Made by a program: the position numbers and the translations under genes | Notes under the pieces: model-generated | Seen by the model: the letters and a program-made list of their open reading frames with translations, nothing else | What the model was told of the DNA's origin: nothing | The model's database searches: none | Shown here: piece after piece, positions 1-13,106 of the stretch | How the letters are laid out: every line of letters begins with the position of its first letter | How positions within the stretch are numbered: the stretch's first letter is position 1 | Origin: Homarus americanus | Lineage: Eukaryota > Arthropoda > Malacostraca > Decapoda > Nephropidae | Assembly (NCBI RefSeq): GCF_018991925.1 | Contig: NW_024735554.1 | Location: 1,952,393-2,016,392 of the forward strand | Length of the DNA stretch: 64,000 bases | Reading direction: 5' to 3'

Positions 1-192
1 ATCTCTGAAACTCTTATATGTGTTTATCTTTATCCAGAAGAATATGTTCTCTGTGTAATATGAGCAACTTATATTTTGTGTGTCATGTTAGCATCACCTC
101 CCTCATGTGTCACACCAGTTATGCCTTGCACCACTGTAGCTGCGCCCATCCTACCCACCCTTCCCCTACCTCCCTCCTTCTCTCTATTCCAG

Positions 193-355
193 GGCTGCTG
201 AAGTCTGGGTGTCTCATTGCAGGTTCCTCCGGCGCCTGCAGCTCTCTCGGGGCGCTAAGGATCACCTAGTTTCGCCGGCGGGGAGTTCAGACTCTGACCC
301 GGAGGCGCCTCTCATGGGCCTCCTTGCACGGACCATCGAACAAGAGCAGTGGTAG
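193..355 (+). CDS. 3'-terminal exon of an unidentified gene
   Basis: A pyrimidine-rich tract ending in AG at 191-192 precedes a GC-rich stretch that is open from codon 194 to a TAG stop at 353-355. The reading is 53 codons, with a basic segment (RFLRRLQLSRGAKDHL) followed by an acidic/serine segment (SSDSDPEAPLMGLLARTIEQ) and a C-terminus EQW. Base composition differs sharply from the AT-rich surroundings, and an AATAAA lies 260 bases downstream, as expected for a last exon. A second AG at 221-222 in the same frame could be the true acceptor. I do not recognise the family. Upstream exons would lie before the window. Confidence 0.4.
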
Positions 356-615
356 CGGCAGCAGCAAAGGTAGTAGAAGCCCCAGCAACCAAGTCAAGTA
401 TATGCCTGTCAGTGGTGGCTGTGTTACCTCACAGTCTTTGTCACCATGATCTGAAGGAGTCATGGGCCCAGCCACTCTACAGTATGTGTCACTGTTTTAT
501 GGAGAGAGTACTGTAATCTCCTTAGTGACTTCCTCAAGTGATAATATCCCACCAAGTGACCTTCTACATTGATATTGGTTCTGCAGTTGTGGTCAATGAA
601 TCTGAATTTTTTGTC

Positions 616-621
616 AATAAA
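616..621 (+). terminator. poly(A) signal AATAAA for the gene ending at 355
   Basis: A canonical AATAAA lies about 260 bases after the putative stop codon. It fits as the cleavage and polyadenylation signal of the terminal exon at 193-355, giving a 3' UTR of roughly 280 bases. Confidence 0.4.
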
Positions 622-1320
622 TACGTTTTATAAGTGTATACTGTACCTGTCACAAGACTGCTATAGTTAATCATCGTTCATTCAGTGATATTACTGGGAC
701 TTTAAGCCCCCTAGAGACACAAAGATATAATTGTGGTATTTTCTGTTTAAGATATCTCAATACATTGTATTTTTATCATATACAATGAAATAACATTTCA
801 ATGTCTAAATATGTTGAATATGTTATCTAAGAATGGGCATGTAGGTAGGAATATTATTTAACAGGGGATGAGGCCATTGTCTGTGATTCCTTTATTACTA
901 CAGCAAATGATTTTTTCTTCAATATTTAATGGGAAGTCATTTATGAGTTTGCTGTGCAGTGATGTCGTTTTATATTTCCCTGTACTGTACTGTATATGAT
1001 ACTGTTTTAATGAAATACATCACCTTTATTGATTTTTTCCAGACCAAGTACCAGTTTGTGTATGGCTAACAACTGGTGCTTTATCTTCAAATAGTATCTA
1101 ATTATGGTACAGTATATGTTTTTAATTGATTTTTCTACAAATTATTGCCCAAAGGGTATCTCAGGTTTTATTTGGTTCGAAAATGATGTAAGATCAACAA
1201 TGAAGATGAACTGTATTGAAAATGACAAGAGAGTTCCTGTTCACCAGTTCACTTACAAGCAGCCCTATTCAAGTACTGTGTCCCAGTCTGTTCTTTAAGC
1301 ACTCATATTACTTGTACAAT

Positions 1321-1542
1321 AGTTTCATAAGCACCACTAATCCTTAAGTAAGAGTTTCATAAGCACCACTGATCCTTAAGTAAGAGTTTCATAAGCACCA
1401 CTGATCCTTAAGTAAGAGTTTCATAAGCACCACTGATCCTTAAGTAAGAGTTTCATAAGCACCACTGATCCTTAAGTAAGAGTTTCATAAGCACCACTGA
1501 TCCTTAAGTAAATTTCATAAGCACCACTGATCCTTAAGTAAG
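1321..1542. repeat. 32-bp minisatellite, about 7 units
   Basis: A 32-bp unit (containing GCACCACTGATCCTTAAG) repeats head to tail with a strict 32-base period from 1321. Units are nearly identical; the first has one substitution (CTAATCC for CTGATCC) and the last join lacks a few bases. High identity implies recent expansion or ongoing homogenisation. Confidence 0.95.
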
Positions 1543-4500
1543 CACTGCCTTCTAAGTATCATTCTTCCCCACTTTACACTGTATCATCTCTCTATAATCA
1601 TTATCCTATTAATTTATTATACCTGTTCTGTAATTACCATCATTATTTTAAGTGGGAGTTACTTTATGTTATCTTCTTCATATTTACTGTGAATTAACTA
1701 CTTTTATTACTTCTCTAATTTAATTATAATTTGACTTTAATTCCCATTAACCTTGTAAGTGATGTGCTATGCAATCTGTTGAGCAACTTAGTAGAAATCT
1801 TTAGTTTTCAACTGAATTTGGTTTGAGTTTTTTAAACATATCCAGTTTAATACAATGAAAATTTAGATATACTGTTCTGTACTGTACATGACTGGAGCAT
1901 TTGTCCAGCATCATCATTAGTGACAGAAGTAATAATTCTAGCACAGTAGTTCTGCCCAGTGTTGCAGCAGCACTTTATATCAGATTGAGTATGACCCAGC
2001 AACTTCATGGAAATGCACCATATTTTGATGAAGGAGAAAGACCATTATACAGTAAAACCTGGATGGCTTTACTCTCGGAATTTATTTAAAAATAACTTGG
2101 AAAAAACGAGTTCCATAAAATAATCTCGGAAAATCCTGGAATACCGTATCTAATATACACTTATCTCCCCCGTATTTGCTAATTCACTTACTCACAAAAA
2201 AATATTAGTGACCCTCTATTCACTATTCATGATTTAAATTCAGCTATCTGCGAGGCTGCTAAAACTTTTGACCAACCATTGGCAGATGCGCATCTCCCAC
2301 ACACACTCCTTGTTTAGTCAGTTCTTGTACTAATTAATCGCCCTCTCCACCCAGTACAGTACAGTACATGAATAGAAGGAGGGTGCTGTACCACCCAATA
2401 TTTTTGGTAAAAGGTACTATAAGACACAGAGTATCTAGAGCACCAGAATTAATATTCAGCGCTTTGGTAAAATTTGGTTCCCGTGGTAATGACACAGTAA
2501 CACCCAACAACCTCCCCCACTGTATACAGACCGACTCCACTGTCATAGACTTTATTTAATCTACAGTGTATTTCCTTTATTCCAAATTTCAACTATCTGA
2601 ATCTTCCAGGTATCTGAACTTTGTCCCCTTTGGTCCTGTTCAATATAAAAATTTAATTTAGTCCAACAACTAATGCAACTTAAGTCATTCATTCACGGTT
2701 CCCATCAGTAGCTTTATAACCACTTTGTTAACCAAAGAATTTATGATAAACAATAAAATTGATGCATAACATATAAAACACAATAGCACATATTTTATAA
2801 AAAATAGCCTTCAACACTCAACCCATCATCTGAGTGACACCACACAGTTCAGCCAGGCAGAGTCAACCAGCTGACTGAGATGTGTGTGTGTGCGGTGATG
2901 TCACATTGTGGGAGGGACGCAGGTGAGCCGGCCATGTAGTACTGCTCACTGCCTCCACACATGTTCACCCCTCCCCTCCTCACAGACACACACACACACA
3001 CACATTAACTTTATTTTTATCTTCTTCGCCACTGATCGGCCAGTTAGCCACTTGGTCGGTCGGTCATGCCTCTGTTAGGCACTACTGGCAAGTACTGAAC
3101 ATGAACACACACCCACCTATGCTCTTAATTTTTCTTATTTTATAGTTTTATATTACATTTTCTTTATTTCTAAGTCACATAAGAAAATGGTTTACTCGGA
3201 CAGACTATAATATATATGCTAGTTGTTCTGGAGATGATTTTAATTACTAAAGTACTGTAAATTACAGCTTGTGATATAACTATATTTGGTAATTTGCATG
3301 TACAATAATTCTGAACATATAAGATATGCAAAACTCTCCCCACACTAACATTAACTTCAACTAATCTGAAAATAATTGGTCAGTTTAAAACATACTTGCA
3401 CAACAACCTCAACATCCACAGCTCGGACTTACAGTACGTCTCCAGTCATACCCCAATTTTGCTCGCATAATTCTTACCCCTGCCCTCCCCTACACCCATG
3501 TTTTGTCTTTTATCTGCTATGTTGTACAGTACAGCACTAAACTGAATTTTTAATGCTACTTTTCAGTTTTCATTGTGTATTTCTGTAAATATGACATATG
3601 GTAGGAAGGCATAATGACCAGCAAAATTGCAGCTTTAGAAAAACAATTGTTGTACAGGTATAATGCTCATCACACCTATTTCATGTACCCGAAAAGATGT
3701 GCAGCCAGGGAGGTTTAAAAAAAATCCAAACTGAAAGAAAAAATATAAATGTCAACATAAGAGACTTCATGAAATTGTGCCATCAACAATCATATATTTA
3801 AAGTAGTGTTATACAGGCACCTGTACTGTACCTTAACCTTGAAGATTACTTCTCCTAAACATTTTTATAACTATGAACTGAGTGTGTACAGGCAGCACTG
3901 CGGTTTTTATTATTATTATTATTTTAATTTCAGACAACCTGGGAATCTTAGGAGTTTTATCTTTGCAATCAATAGTTTAAACAATTCTAAGACACTTTTC
4001 TCTTGTGAGGTTTCCCTCGCAGATAACTTGTATTTGCCAGGGGATCCAGGGGGTAAGGGTAACTTCATAAGAAAGTCTATTAAATTTGTCTAAACAATTG
4101 ATTGCAATAATTACTGTAACAGGAAGTTTTTCATGTCCTTAATGATCCACATAATAGGTCTGTTCACCAGTACCATTTTACAGATTTTTTCTGTTTTCGG
4201 GCACAGTGGTCTGCCCTTTTCCTTGTACAGATGGACATAACTCTTATTGACTCTGGATCCATGAATGAAGTGATGGGAGATTTGTTGTTGGTCAGGTGGT
4301 AGAAGCATATCACATTAGAGAGCTGAAATACCTGAGCTTCCTTTCCTGTTGCCTTTGTTTCAAGAGCAATAGCACTTATCACTTACGTTTCTTTGATCAG
4401 ACATTTTGATAATGTTAAATTATAGATGAAACTGTTAAAAAATGCATAAGTGCAATGTAAATTAATATGTTTTTGAACTTGGGCTATGTGGCACTGGCAG

Positions 4501-5745
4501 ACGGCCTCGGGAGTTTATTTACTATAGTATTTAAGCTAGAATGGTTACAAGTGGAGAAAACTGGTTCAGGTGCTTTTAAGTTCAAGTAGGATAAGATGCA
4601 GCTATGATAGTCAGTTTGTATTGTCATGGTTATTTGAAATGGGATTAGTCACAATAATTTTAATAGCCATCATTATTAAAACTAGTACACTGGCATACAA
4701 TGTAAACTGTACAGTACTGTACTCGTAAAAAAGAAGTTACTCCCGTCAGTAACAAAGTTTCATAACAAATGAGACATAATTCCTGTTCTTGTAATGTAGT
4801 TACATGATGTATCAGTTTAATGAAAATACTAAGTTCTAGGTTACCTCAGGTGAAGTTATGTCGTGACTCCACCCTTGATGACCACACAGTACAGTGAAAA
4901 CTAAAGAACTATTTCATAACTTTTCAAAATTCAGTGTATTGGTCTGTACTGTATCTTAAACAATACTGTACAGTAGTAGTAATGCCACAAAAATTACCTG
5001 TATATATAAATTGAGATAAAAAGGGATCTTCCTTTACTGCTTAAAAAGTCCAGTCTAATGATGAGTGAAGAGAGTGAGTGAGTGAGTGAGTAGTTACACA
5101 CAGTTGTTTCTTATACCTTGTATGACAATCATAATAGTGATGATGTAACTGTACAGGTAGACAGATGACTTGGCCATAACCGACTCGGTCATCCACGTGC
5201 ATCCCTCTTTGTGTTGAGGACATAGACGTGATCAAAGTTTTATAAGTATTTATAGTAAAGTTTATGCTGTATTATTATGTATATGATATATTTATGATGA
5301 AAAGCTCTCTATGTAATGCTACAGTGCCCATTACTGTACTGTAATGTTCCAGTGCCCATTTTCTTCACAAAAGAGGATTGTGTTCGTTGTAATAGAACTT
5401 TATTTATGCACAATGTTTTTTTCACAATGAGATAAGGTTATCTATAAATAATATCACTTATCTCTTAATTGGCTGTTATACAGTACAGTATAACTGTGTG
5501 TTATTTTCATTAAAGATGGGAGATGAAGCCTGCACAGATGGACTATTTGCTTGAATATGTTGTGTTCTGTCCATCTTTGATTTAAAGAGAATGGAGGGAA
5601 CGTGTGTGACTTTCCAATTGTATATAAGGACAAAATATATTTATTGCACAGTAGTAGGAGAGACGTGTAAAAATTTAATAAATATAAAGCTATAAGTAAC
5701 AAGATTACAAAGAAATATTAATTAAATATACTGAAGTGTTTAGAT
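1543..5745. other. Intergenic AT-rich DNA without a supported gene
   Basis: Open frames here are short, lack splice-bordered family matches and look like chance. The stretch contains many short ACAGT/ACTGT pentamer runs, an AC run near 2988-3003 and a truncated LINE tail at 3021-3105. The segment 2050-2160 (CAGTAAAACCTGGATGG and following) may be a decayed TIR element end, but no partner end was found. Confidence 0.5.
3021..3105 (-). mobile_element. 3' tail fragment of the LINE family seen at 13.1 and 20.6 kb
   Basis: The segment with CTTCGCCACTGATCGGC followed by GTTAGC, GGTCGGTCA and GGCAAGTACTG matches, with substitutions, the 3' end of the LINE relics at 13112 and 20631. It is a separate, more divergent 5'-truncated insertion of the same non-LTR family. 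Confidence 0.6.
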
Positions 5746-5748
5746 AAT

Positions 5749-6603
5749 TTATTTGAGAGCTAAATAGGAAGAATGTCTTTCTTCTGTTACCATCTTATCT
5801 AACATGTTAATTTTAGTGTATAAGTAGAAGCAGACATCTTGTTTTGTGAGGTTTGGGGGGCAAACTTCACCAACCATGTGAGATTCATTGAGTATAGATG
5901 CTGTAGCCTCCAGTTGCTTGTTCCATAACAACACGCTGCCATCTGTAAGTAGTGTACAGATATTCAATGAACAGAGTTCTACTTTTTTACTGTTCTAGAT
6001 TAGTTGATATATTTTTTACAAAAATGGCTAACTGACCCCAATGGATATTCCTGCCTGAGCTATATTCAGACAATGCATCATAGCTAATATAAATTCCTCT
6101 TATACTATCATTCAATTTCCTCAGTAGGCTTTAATGGGGATATTTAGAACACTTGAACAATATTGTATGTAAGGTATTAAATTGTAATGCTAAGTATTAA
6201 ACTCTGTGGTGTAGCCAGAGGGGGAGGAGGCTGAACTGCCCCTCCACAGGACAAAGGGAAAACTAAAACTAACATTTATTTGTTTATAATCTAACATATA
6301 ACAAGAAATCTCAATTACAACAAAATGATGTGATTCTTTGCACACCACCATGGGGAAGCAGCTGCCTCCTCTTTGATATGTTATTGTTTTACACCACAGT
6401 GCAATTTGACACATGTGTTGTATCAATATAGCCTTTTTTGCTATGCCTCAGATTCTAAGTGTAGTTATACTGGTTCTCAAGCTACAGTGTTTAAAGAGTA
6501 AATGTTTGTCTCTTGTGGCCAAACTCACATCACCTACAATACATGGGTCGGGCTGTCTGGCCGTAGTGACCCAGGTGTTGACAGCCAGCAAATACAATGC
6601 AGC
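5749..6603 (-). CDS. Last two exons of an unidentified gene
   Basis: The - strand exon 6603-6534 reads AALYLLAVNTWVTTARQPDP then CIV and ends GTAG with a GTGATG donor. The exon 5942-5749 follows a TTACAG acceptor and reads DGSVLLWNKQLEATASILN, continuing through EVCPPNLTKQDVCFYLYT to a TAA stop at 5749-5751. The first exon ends in phase 1 with G and the second begins AT, so the join makes an intact Asp codon. AATAAA overlaps the stop region. The phase-compatible join supports a real gene, but the upstream acceptor at 6604 is only fair and further exons were not found. I do not recognise the family; the DGSVLLWN string alone is not enough to call a WD protein. Confidence 0.4.
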
Positions 6604-7117
6604 CTCCAAGCAGGAGGTGTGTTTGAAATTTTAAACTAATTTATTCTGATGTTAATAAATAAGCTGTAGTAAACTGTAGCTAAACTATGAACACCTTTTC
6701 TAATAAGTTATTAATGATCCAAAATGGGTGAAAGGGTGATGATTACATTTATGTATTAATTAATCCCGGGCATAAATGTACGTCACTTGATAACATTCAA
6801 CATGCGGTACTGACGTGTGTTGTGGGTACTGCACATGTACCGTATTGAGAATCAGATTTGTCTTCATTCCCATAATTCTTCAGTGTTTGAACCATTGTAA
6901 TTAATAAACTCAAGTGGTTCATACAGTATACTGTACTTGTTTGCATTTATGTTGATTAAAGAGATACTGTAAATAATATAATTATCAAGGTTTAGGTGAA
7001 TCATAAACTTCTCTTGATCTATGTATGTTGTTTTGAATTTAAATGTTGATCGTCATGACAATAATGGAAGGGAAGATTACTTAACTAGTGGTCCATAAAA
7101 TGACAAAATTGCAATAC

Positions 7118-7263
<146 letters not shown>

Positions 7264-7379
7264 GTAATTGTTTGAGGCTCTTTTTGCCAATTAATTGTAT
7301 AACCTAAACCTCTTATACTGTATTTTAAATATTTCCTCGTGAATGTAATGCCTGTGTTCAGAATATACACAGGTAAGTA

Positions 7380-9523
7380 AGAAGGATTTTGTATTAACCA
7401 TGTTAATGAAGTCAGTATTCATAATTATTGATGTAAAACTTTTGGTATGCTTACCTATTGTTATTCACTTCAAAGTACTGTATGCAAAATTTTGTTGTCA
7501 GGGTGTTTTGATACCTGAAGTCTGATGAATGAGAGCAGTTACAAAAGTATGCATTTGCAGGGGGTGTTTTAAGAGGTGCGCGTGTGTGTGAATATTAATG
7601 TTATTTCTATAAACCAAATTAGTGAGGTATTTTAATACAATTGTAGAAAGGAGTGTTAGCGGTTAGTAGTGTGTGGTGGCTTCTGATCAGCATATTTTTT
7701 ATGTTTACAAGAAGAAAAGTGTATAAAATACTTACTCCACAAATGAGGAGCAAACTTTGGAACTGTCCACATATATACTATGAATATATTTATTAATTTC
7801 TACCCACAAATATGAAACATTTTGAAGCATAAATAAAAATAGGTGTGAGAGAGAAATATGGGATTTTAAACTGTTTTTATACTTTACTGAAAATTTTAAT
7901 CTTTTTTTTTTGCAAATACTTACTTCTGTACTGTACTGGCAAAGTGTTCGAGTAATGTTCTCACAAAGACTTGTTTACTTGCAATACTGTATTTTATGTA
8001 GAATATTTTAAACATGGGCCTTGAACAGTATATTCCTGACTACTACAGTGACCACCTACAATCACACAGACCGTACAGTGCTTCTCTTGTGCTGGCCGTC
8101 CACTTCATCTCCAATCTTTTCCTGTACATACTGTAGTCTATCACTGTCTCTCCACCATACACTCTCAGCATTAACATCTGACAAGAAACATCAATTCTGG
8201 CATATCTGTCAATGTCAACTAGTTTTTAATACACCTAACCTAATCTAACTTCAATACAGGTATATCAAAGATCAGTGGCTATTCATACATCTCAGATCTA
8301 TGAATATTACAATACAGATAATATATTTCATCATAATTATTTATTATTTCATTGAGTACAGTACTGTACCTGCTTCCTAGTGTAGCAGGTGCCAGTGAGT
8401 GAGTGATGGATTTGTGGGTGAATAACACCTTGTCAACTGTCCAGAGCACCAGACAAATATCCACTGCCTAAGATTTATTCTTTTAACTCTAACATGATTA
8501 CTTCCTCCTATCAATTGCAATCATGTCCCTTAATGTACTTCTCCTTGATCACCTTGTTGTCTTGGCCATATGGCCCTACATTACTGTTGAGCTTACAAAC
8601 AGCATTATAAGCTGAACAGTTACCATCACCTATGTATGTGATGAAGTGAAATTTTCTTGACACACTTCACTCCCACATCCTATTGGTACCTGCCTCCATC
8701 CTACCACCAGATGTACTTTCATAGTTCTTCTTACAGGCAGGTTTATATGTCTATCTATTTATCATATGCTTCCTGTTTTGTCTTTTCTAGCATTATTTGA
8801 AAAAACTATTTTGTTCTAAAAGATAGAAAGGATTCATTTGAAACAACAGTTAGAATAAACACTACAGTTTGGCTTACCACCATATGTGACATCAGTGTCT
8901 CATACTCTGTCGGCATCTGGCAGTCGACCAAGATGCTCCTCGTAATATTTATAAATGAGGGGGGAGGGGTGGTGTGGTTTCATCCAGATGACGTCTTATC
9001 TTTGCATCATCTGCATGTGACACGTCCACTTTATACTTTGTGAATTCGTTTTATTGTGTACCTTGAGGGCAGCACAAATTCTCTCCACGTTTTGACATCA
9101 AGGTTTACAGAAAGTGCAGATTTGCCATGAAGGACTGCATGGAATTACCTAAATCGAGACAAACCTAAATAATAAACACAAACCGGGATACTTGTGCTTG
9201 GTTTGGAATTAAACTTCAGATTTAAAACAATTTTCAATCTAGGTTCTCTCAATGTTTCAGTTTTGGTTCAAAATTCCTGGCTCTGACTCTAGCACTTCCT
9301 TTTCAAGGATGGTGAAAATTTAGTAGCTTACCTAATCAATAGGTCTTATACCAAGGGTGTTTCATAAGCCTAGGTTTGTCCCTTCCCAAATTCCAACCTG
9401 GATGGACAAAATAGTTGAGGGCTATGCAAGAAATTTTTGGGAGTGCAAACTTTTTTTCTTTTCTTTTTTCAGAACTTAGGATAGACTCCACTGCTATGAA
9501 TCCTGAGCACCTCAAAAGAGATA
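7380..9523. other. Intergenic DNA, nothing supported
   Basis: AT-rich sequence with scattered short open frames and ACAGT/ACTGT pentamers. No exon-like stretch with good splice borders or family resemblance was seen on either strand. Confidence 0.4.
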
Positions 9524-10011
9524 CAGTTGTACCTGGCCTTACGCCGTTTCACTTAACGCGATTTCATATACGTGCCTCGCAGAACCGAACTTTCACTTAA
9601 CGCTGTTCATCTACCCATATACTGCATAGAGTGTCCGGCTCAAGACTATTTTTAGATTCGCCCCACCCACCACCCGCCTCCCGCCTGTCACCTGCCTCGC
9701 CCTCCTCCCTCCTCCCTACCTCCTCCGCCAAGTCATTGTAAGCGCAGTGTGTGTCTTCACTAACGTAAGTGTTACACCTAACTTTTAGTTTTCCTAACTC
9801 CAACTTTTATTCTTCCAACCTAACCTCTTCTATATTACTGTTTCTTCATACCATCATAAAGTTAAGATAAAATTTTACTACAACATAGTTGTGTGTCAAA
9901 GTGGAGTTTGGGGGTCGGGCCAGTCTCTATTGGAATTAATCCCATATGTTCTGTTGTTCACTTAACGCTGTACCCTGTGGGTTCAATTGACCGCGAAAGC
10001 GGGTACAACTG
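9524..10011. mobile_element. Non-autonomous Tigger/pogo-like TIR element (copy B)
   Basis: The left end is TA followed by CAGTTGTACC and the right end is GGTACAACTG followed by TA, giving inverted termini with a TA target duplication. Inside are CACTTAACGC motifs at both ends and a conserved internal block (CATAAAGTTAAGAT, GGAGTTTGGGGGTCGG, ATTAATCCCATATGTT) shared with the elements at 10651, 37938 and 44050. No transposase frame is present. The terminal CAG and TA duplication fit the Tc1/mariner-pogo/Tigger class. Confidence 0.75.
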
Positions 10012-10650
10012 TACATGTGTACTCCATTTCTACTCATTAGTCAGCATGTTGCTTATATGTTCTCTTGTAACCTGAAAAGTGTCATTTTCTTTGTTACAAT
10101 AAGGCATAAGATTCTTACTCAGGCAAGATACTTAATTAATATTGGGTTGACAGACAGGTGTATTACCTGTATATCCACTAGTGTGACACTGTGACTCGGC
10201 TGCCTCTTATCTTAGCTTCCAAATCCCCATTTTATTGGTATGTCTCTAAGGGGAAGGAAGAACTTTTTGTGAGAGTTCTGAAGGTACAACACTACAGTAT
10301 TTAGGATGTCCTGGGCCTATGACCTGCCAGTTCAGTGAGAGCATTACTTAGCTGTGGGCAAGTTTAAAATTTAGTTAAAAAAAACTACAGTATAGTATAT
10401 GACTGTAAAGATAAAGGTTCATAAGTACAATTTATTTTTCAGAGTTTTAATGCCATCAACCCTAACGTTATCCTTGTCCTACATACAGTACAGTACAGTT
10501 CTGGTTTACAATGTGGTGAATAAAGTAGGATCATCTTGAACACTGATCTGGCCAGTTTATAAAATAACACAGTACTCCCACCCAGTCATTTTTCAGTGTT
10601 TTTCTGTTACAAGTATTCTGTATGTATACTAAACTATTAAAACATGGTTA

Positions 10651-11270
10651 CAGTCAACCCTCACTTTACGTGGTCCCACATCTGCCACGTACTCGCCGAA
10701 CCCGGATGCTCACATTCGCTGTGCGTGTACCCCTTTACGCTGGAGAGCGGCTGGCGAGCCGCCGCCATTTTGGATCCAAACCTCCCGCCATGTTGTGTAA
10801 GCGGCGCACCAGGGTGTCGCCCAGTCAAACATTACGAGTTTCACCCACCACAGCCGCCCAAGTCAATGATAGTGATAATTATAGTGAGGATATGGACTTA
10901 TATGGACTTTGAGGGTTTGACAAAGAGGCCCCAAGCCTCTGTGGTGGATAGTGATACAAGTGATACAGGTGAGGGCCAATAATCTGCCCTCTGCCTCGAA
11001 CCAACCCCCATCCCGTGTGCCCAGCCATCTTTTCTACTAATGCAAGTGTTAAAAACCTAATATTATTGATATTTCTCTTAATTATTAATTGTGTGTGCAT
11101 ACCATCATAAAGTTAAGATAATATTTTTACTACAACATACTTGTTTGTCTTCAAAAAGTGGAGTTTGGGGGTCGGCCCGGTCTCTATTTCAATTAATCCC
11201 ATATGTTATGTTGTTCACTTTCCGCGGTACCCTGTGGGTTGTATTAACCGCGTAAAGTGAGGGTTGACTG
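10651..11270. mobile_element. Non-autonomous Tigger/pogo-like TIR element (copy A)
   Basis: The termini are CAGTCAACCCTCACTTTACG and its inverted partner CGTAAAGTGAGGGTTGACTG, each flanked by TA. The element is 620 bp, has no transposase, and shares its internal block with copy B and with 44050-44565. The two open frames that begin near the left end (10622 and 10644) are inside the element and are not host genes. Confidence 0.85.
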
Positions 11271-11355
11271 TATTTCCATTTCCAAGAGGAAAAATCAGCT
11301 GTTACCCCCAAAATTTGTATTTTGTTCATAAAGTTGTAGTTATGGTAATTACTTA

Positions 11356-12433
11356 CACTATACCCTTGTTAATTAGACGAAACACGCGGCTCTGGGTCAC
11401 TTAAATTAATAAAATAACGAAGTCGGAATGTTTTGACATTCGACAATTTCCGATTTTTTTTTCCGATTATTTGTTCGTTTTCTGTTCAGATTTTGCACCT
11501 TGCCATGTCTACTACATAAAATAATCTGCTTGTAATTACTGTACAAACCTAAATATTTTCTAAATGTACATATAGTGATGATAAAGTAAATAATACAGTA
11601 ATAAAATAATGTAACACTGCAAGGTGAGCTGATAATACGAGGGGTAAGGTGACGTGACAATACACCAAACATATTAACAGCATTACTAAAATATTGTCTT
11701 ATAACATTTGAATTTCTAATTGCTATTTTAAAATTAATTGGCATGAGATGACTCCATTTGGCTATGTTTGCATTTAGACAATGATCAGTGAATAAACCTG
11801 GGCGTATGGAGAGGCATTATACACTACAAAAATATTTATTAAGTTCTGGTTAAGACATTACAATATTATTTACGAAGTACTCAAGACAGATCCTGTGTTA
11901 AGTACTGTACCAACCCTCTTGAGCAGTGACAACAACGGTGCTTGGGAGATGGTGAGTGCTGGCAACATTATGACAGAGAGCGGGTCAGTGGGACCACACC
12001 TTATAAACGAGAGTATAGCACGGCGCAATAGCTCATCTGGGAATGAGAGTGGCATTTTGGAAGGAAAATTACTGAATTTTCGATAATGCTTTATTAACCA
12101 AATGAACCTTAATAATGTGGGAATTATGGTGACTTGCATACTGTCGTTATAAAGGGTGAGTTATCCTCCGCAACCTCCTCTCCCCGGTTACACAACTAAC
12201 GTAGTTTTGTACAGTACTGTACCTGTATCTTAATATAATTCGTATTCTATTCCTATAATTTATTCATCTTAATCTATTTCATAATATTCCTTATAACGAT
12301 AATCGACTTTTCGAAACCACTTCGTTATTTCAGATTCGTTCAGAATTCAAATCGTTTAATTCATTTAAAAAACAAAAACACGGATTAAGCTAAAATCCAA
12401 ATTATAACGATCAAAATTAACGAGGGTACAGTG
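11356..12433. mobile_element. 1.08-kb TIR element of a second family
   Basis: The left terminus CACTATACCCTTGTTAATTA and the inverted right terminus CACTGTACCCTCGTTAATTT match at 17 of 20 positions and are flanked by TA on both sides (11354-11355 and 12434-12435). The interior is AT-rich with no recognisable transposase. The TA duplication suggests the Tc1/mariner superfamily. Confidence 0.7.
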
Positions 12434-13106
12434 TACAGTATTCTGTTGACTCTGAATATTTTAATTAATTTTGTAACCTTAATTACTGTACAGTTATGTT
12501 ATCATTGGTTCAGCATGTTTAAACTGCAAAATATTCATAAGTTGGTGGAAGACTTGGTTATGGTGTACCCATGTGTTAGGATATGGCCGAAATTAATGCA
12601 TTATAATATAGTTTGTAAGGTTTGATCATACTGTATATGCTAATTACTTGATGACTGAAAATGGATTACTTTGTTAAAGATTGTGAAATGAAAAGTGTAG
12701 GTCGTTATACAGTACAGTAGTTGCAAGCTTCTGAATTTGGAATGAACTTACTCCAGGTTTTAAAATTAATATATATATACTGTCTATCTACATACTGTAC
12801 TAAGGTGTTGCTACTAATAATTAGGATGCAGAAGTTTGCCATAATTCACCTGAGTAATTATAATCAAAGATGTTGGGTACTAAATGTGATATTTAAGTGT
12901 TTCACACATTCTTGACTTTTTTCCTTGATAAAATAAATTTTGTAACTAAACGTGTTTCACTAAAACATCCTTTATCATTAATCATCATCACATATTAGTT
13001 TAAGGGAGATCAAGTTTCTGAATGCAGCCAATTATCAGGTTAAGATCAGTACTCTCACTTTATTTGTAAGTGATATCCCCGTTAGCTGGATTTACTTTTA
13101 CTGTAC
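12434..13106. other. Intergenic DNA, nothing supported
   Basis: AT-rich sequence between a TIR element and the duplicated block. Short open frames only. Confidence 0.4.

Noticed and set aside
2050..2640. A TIR element starting CAGTAAAACCTGG
   Set aside because: No inverted partner terminus could be matched convincingly near 2600.
10622..10982. Two overlapping + strand frames of 96 and 112 codons
   Set aside because: Both lie within the TIR element 10651-11270 and begin near its terminus.
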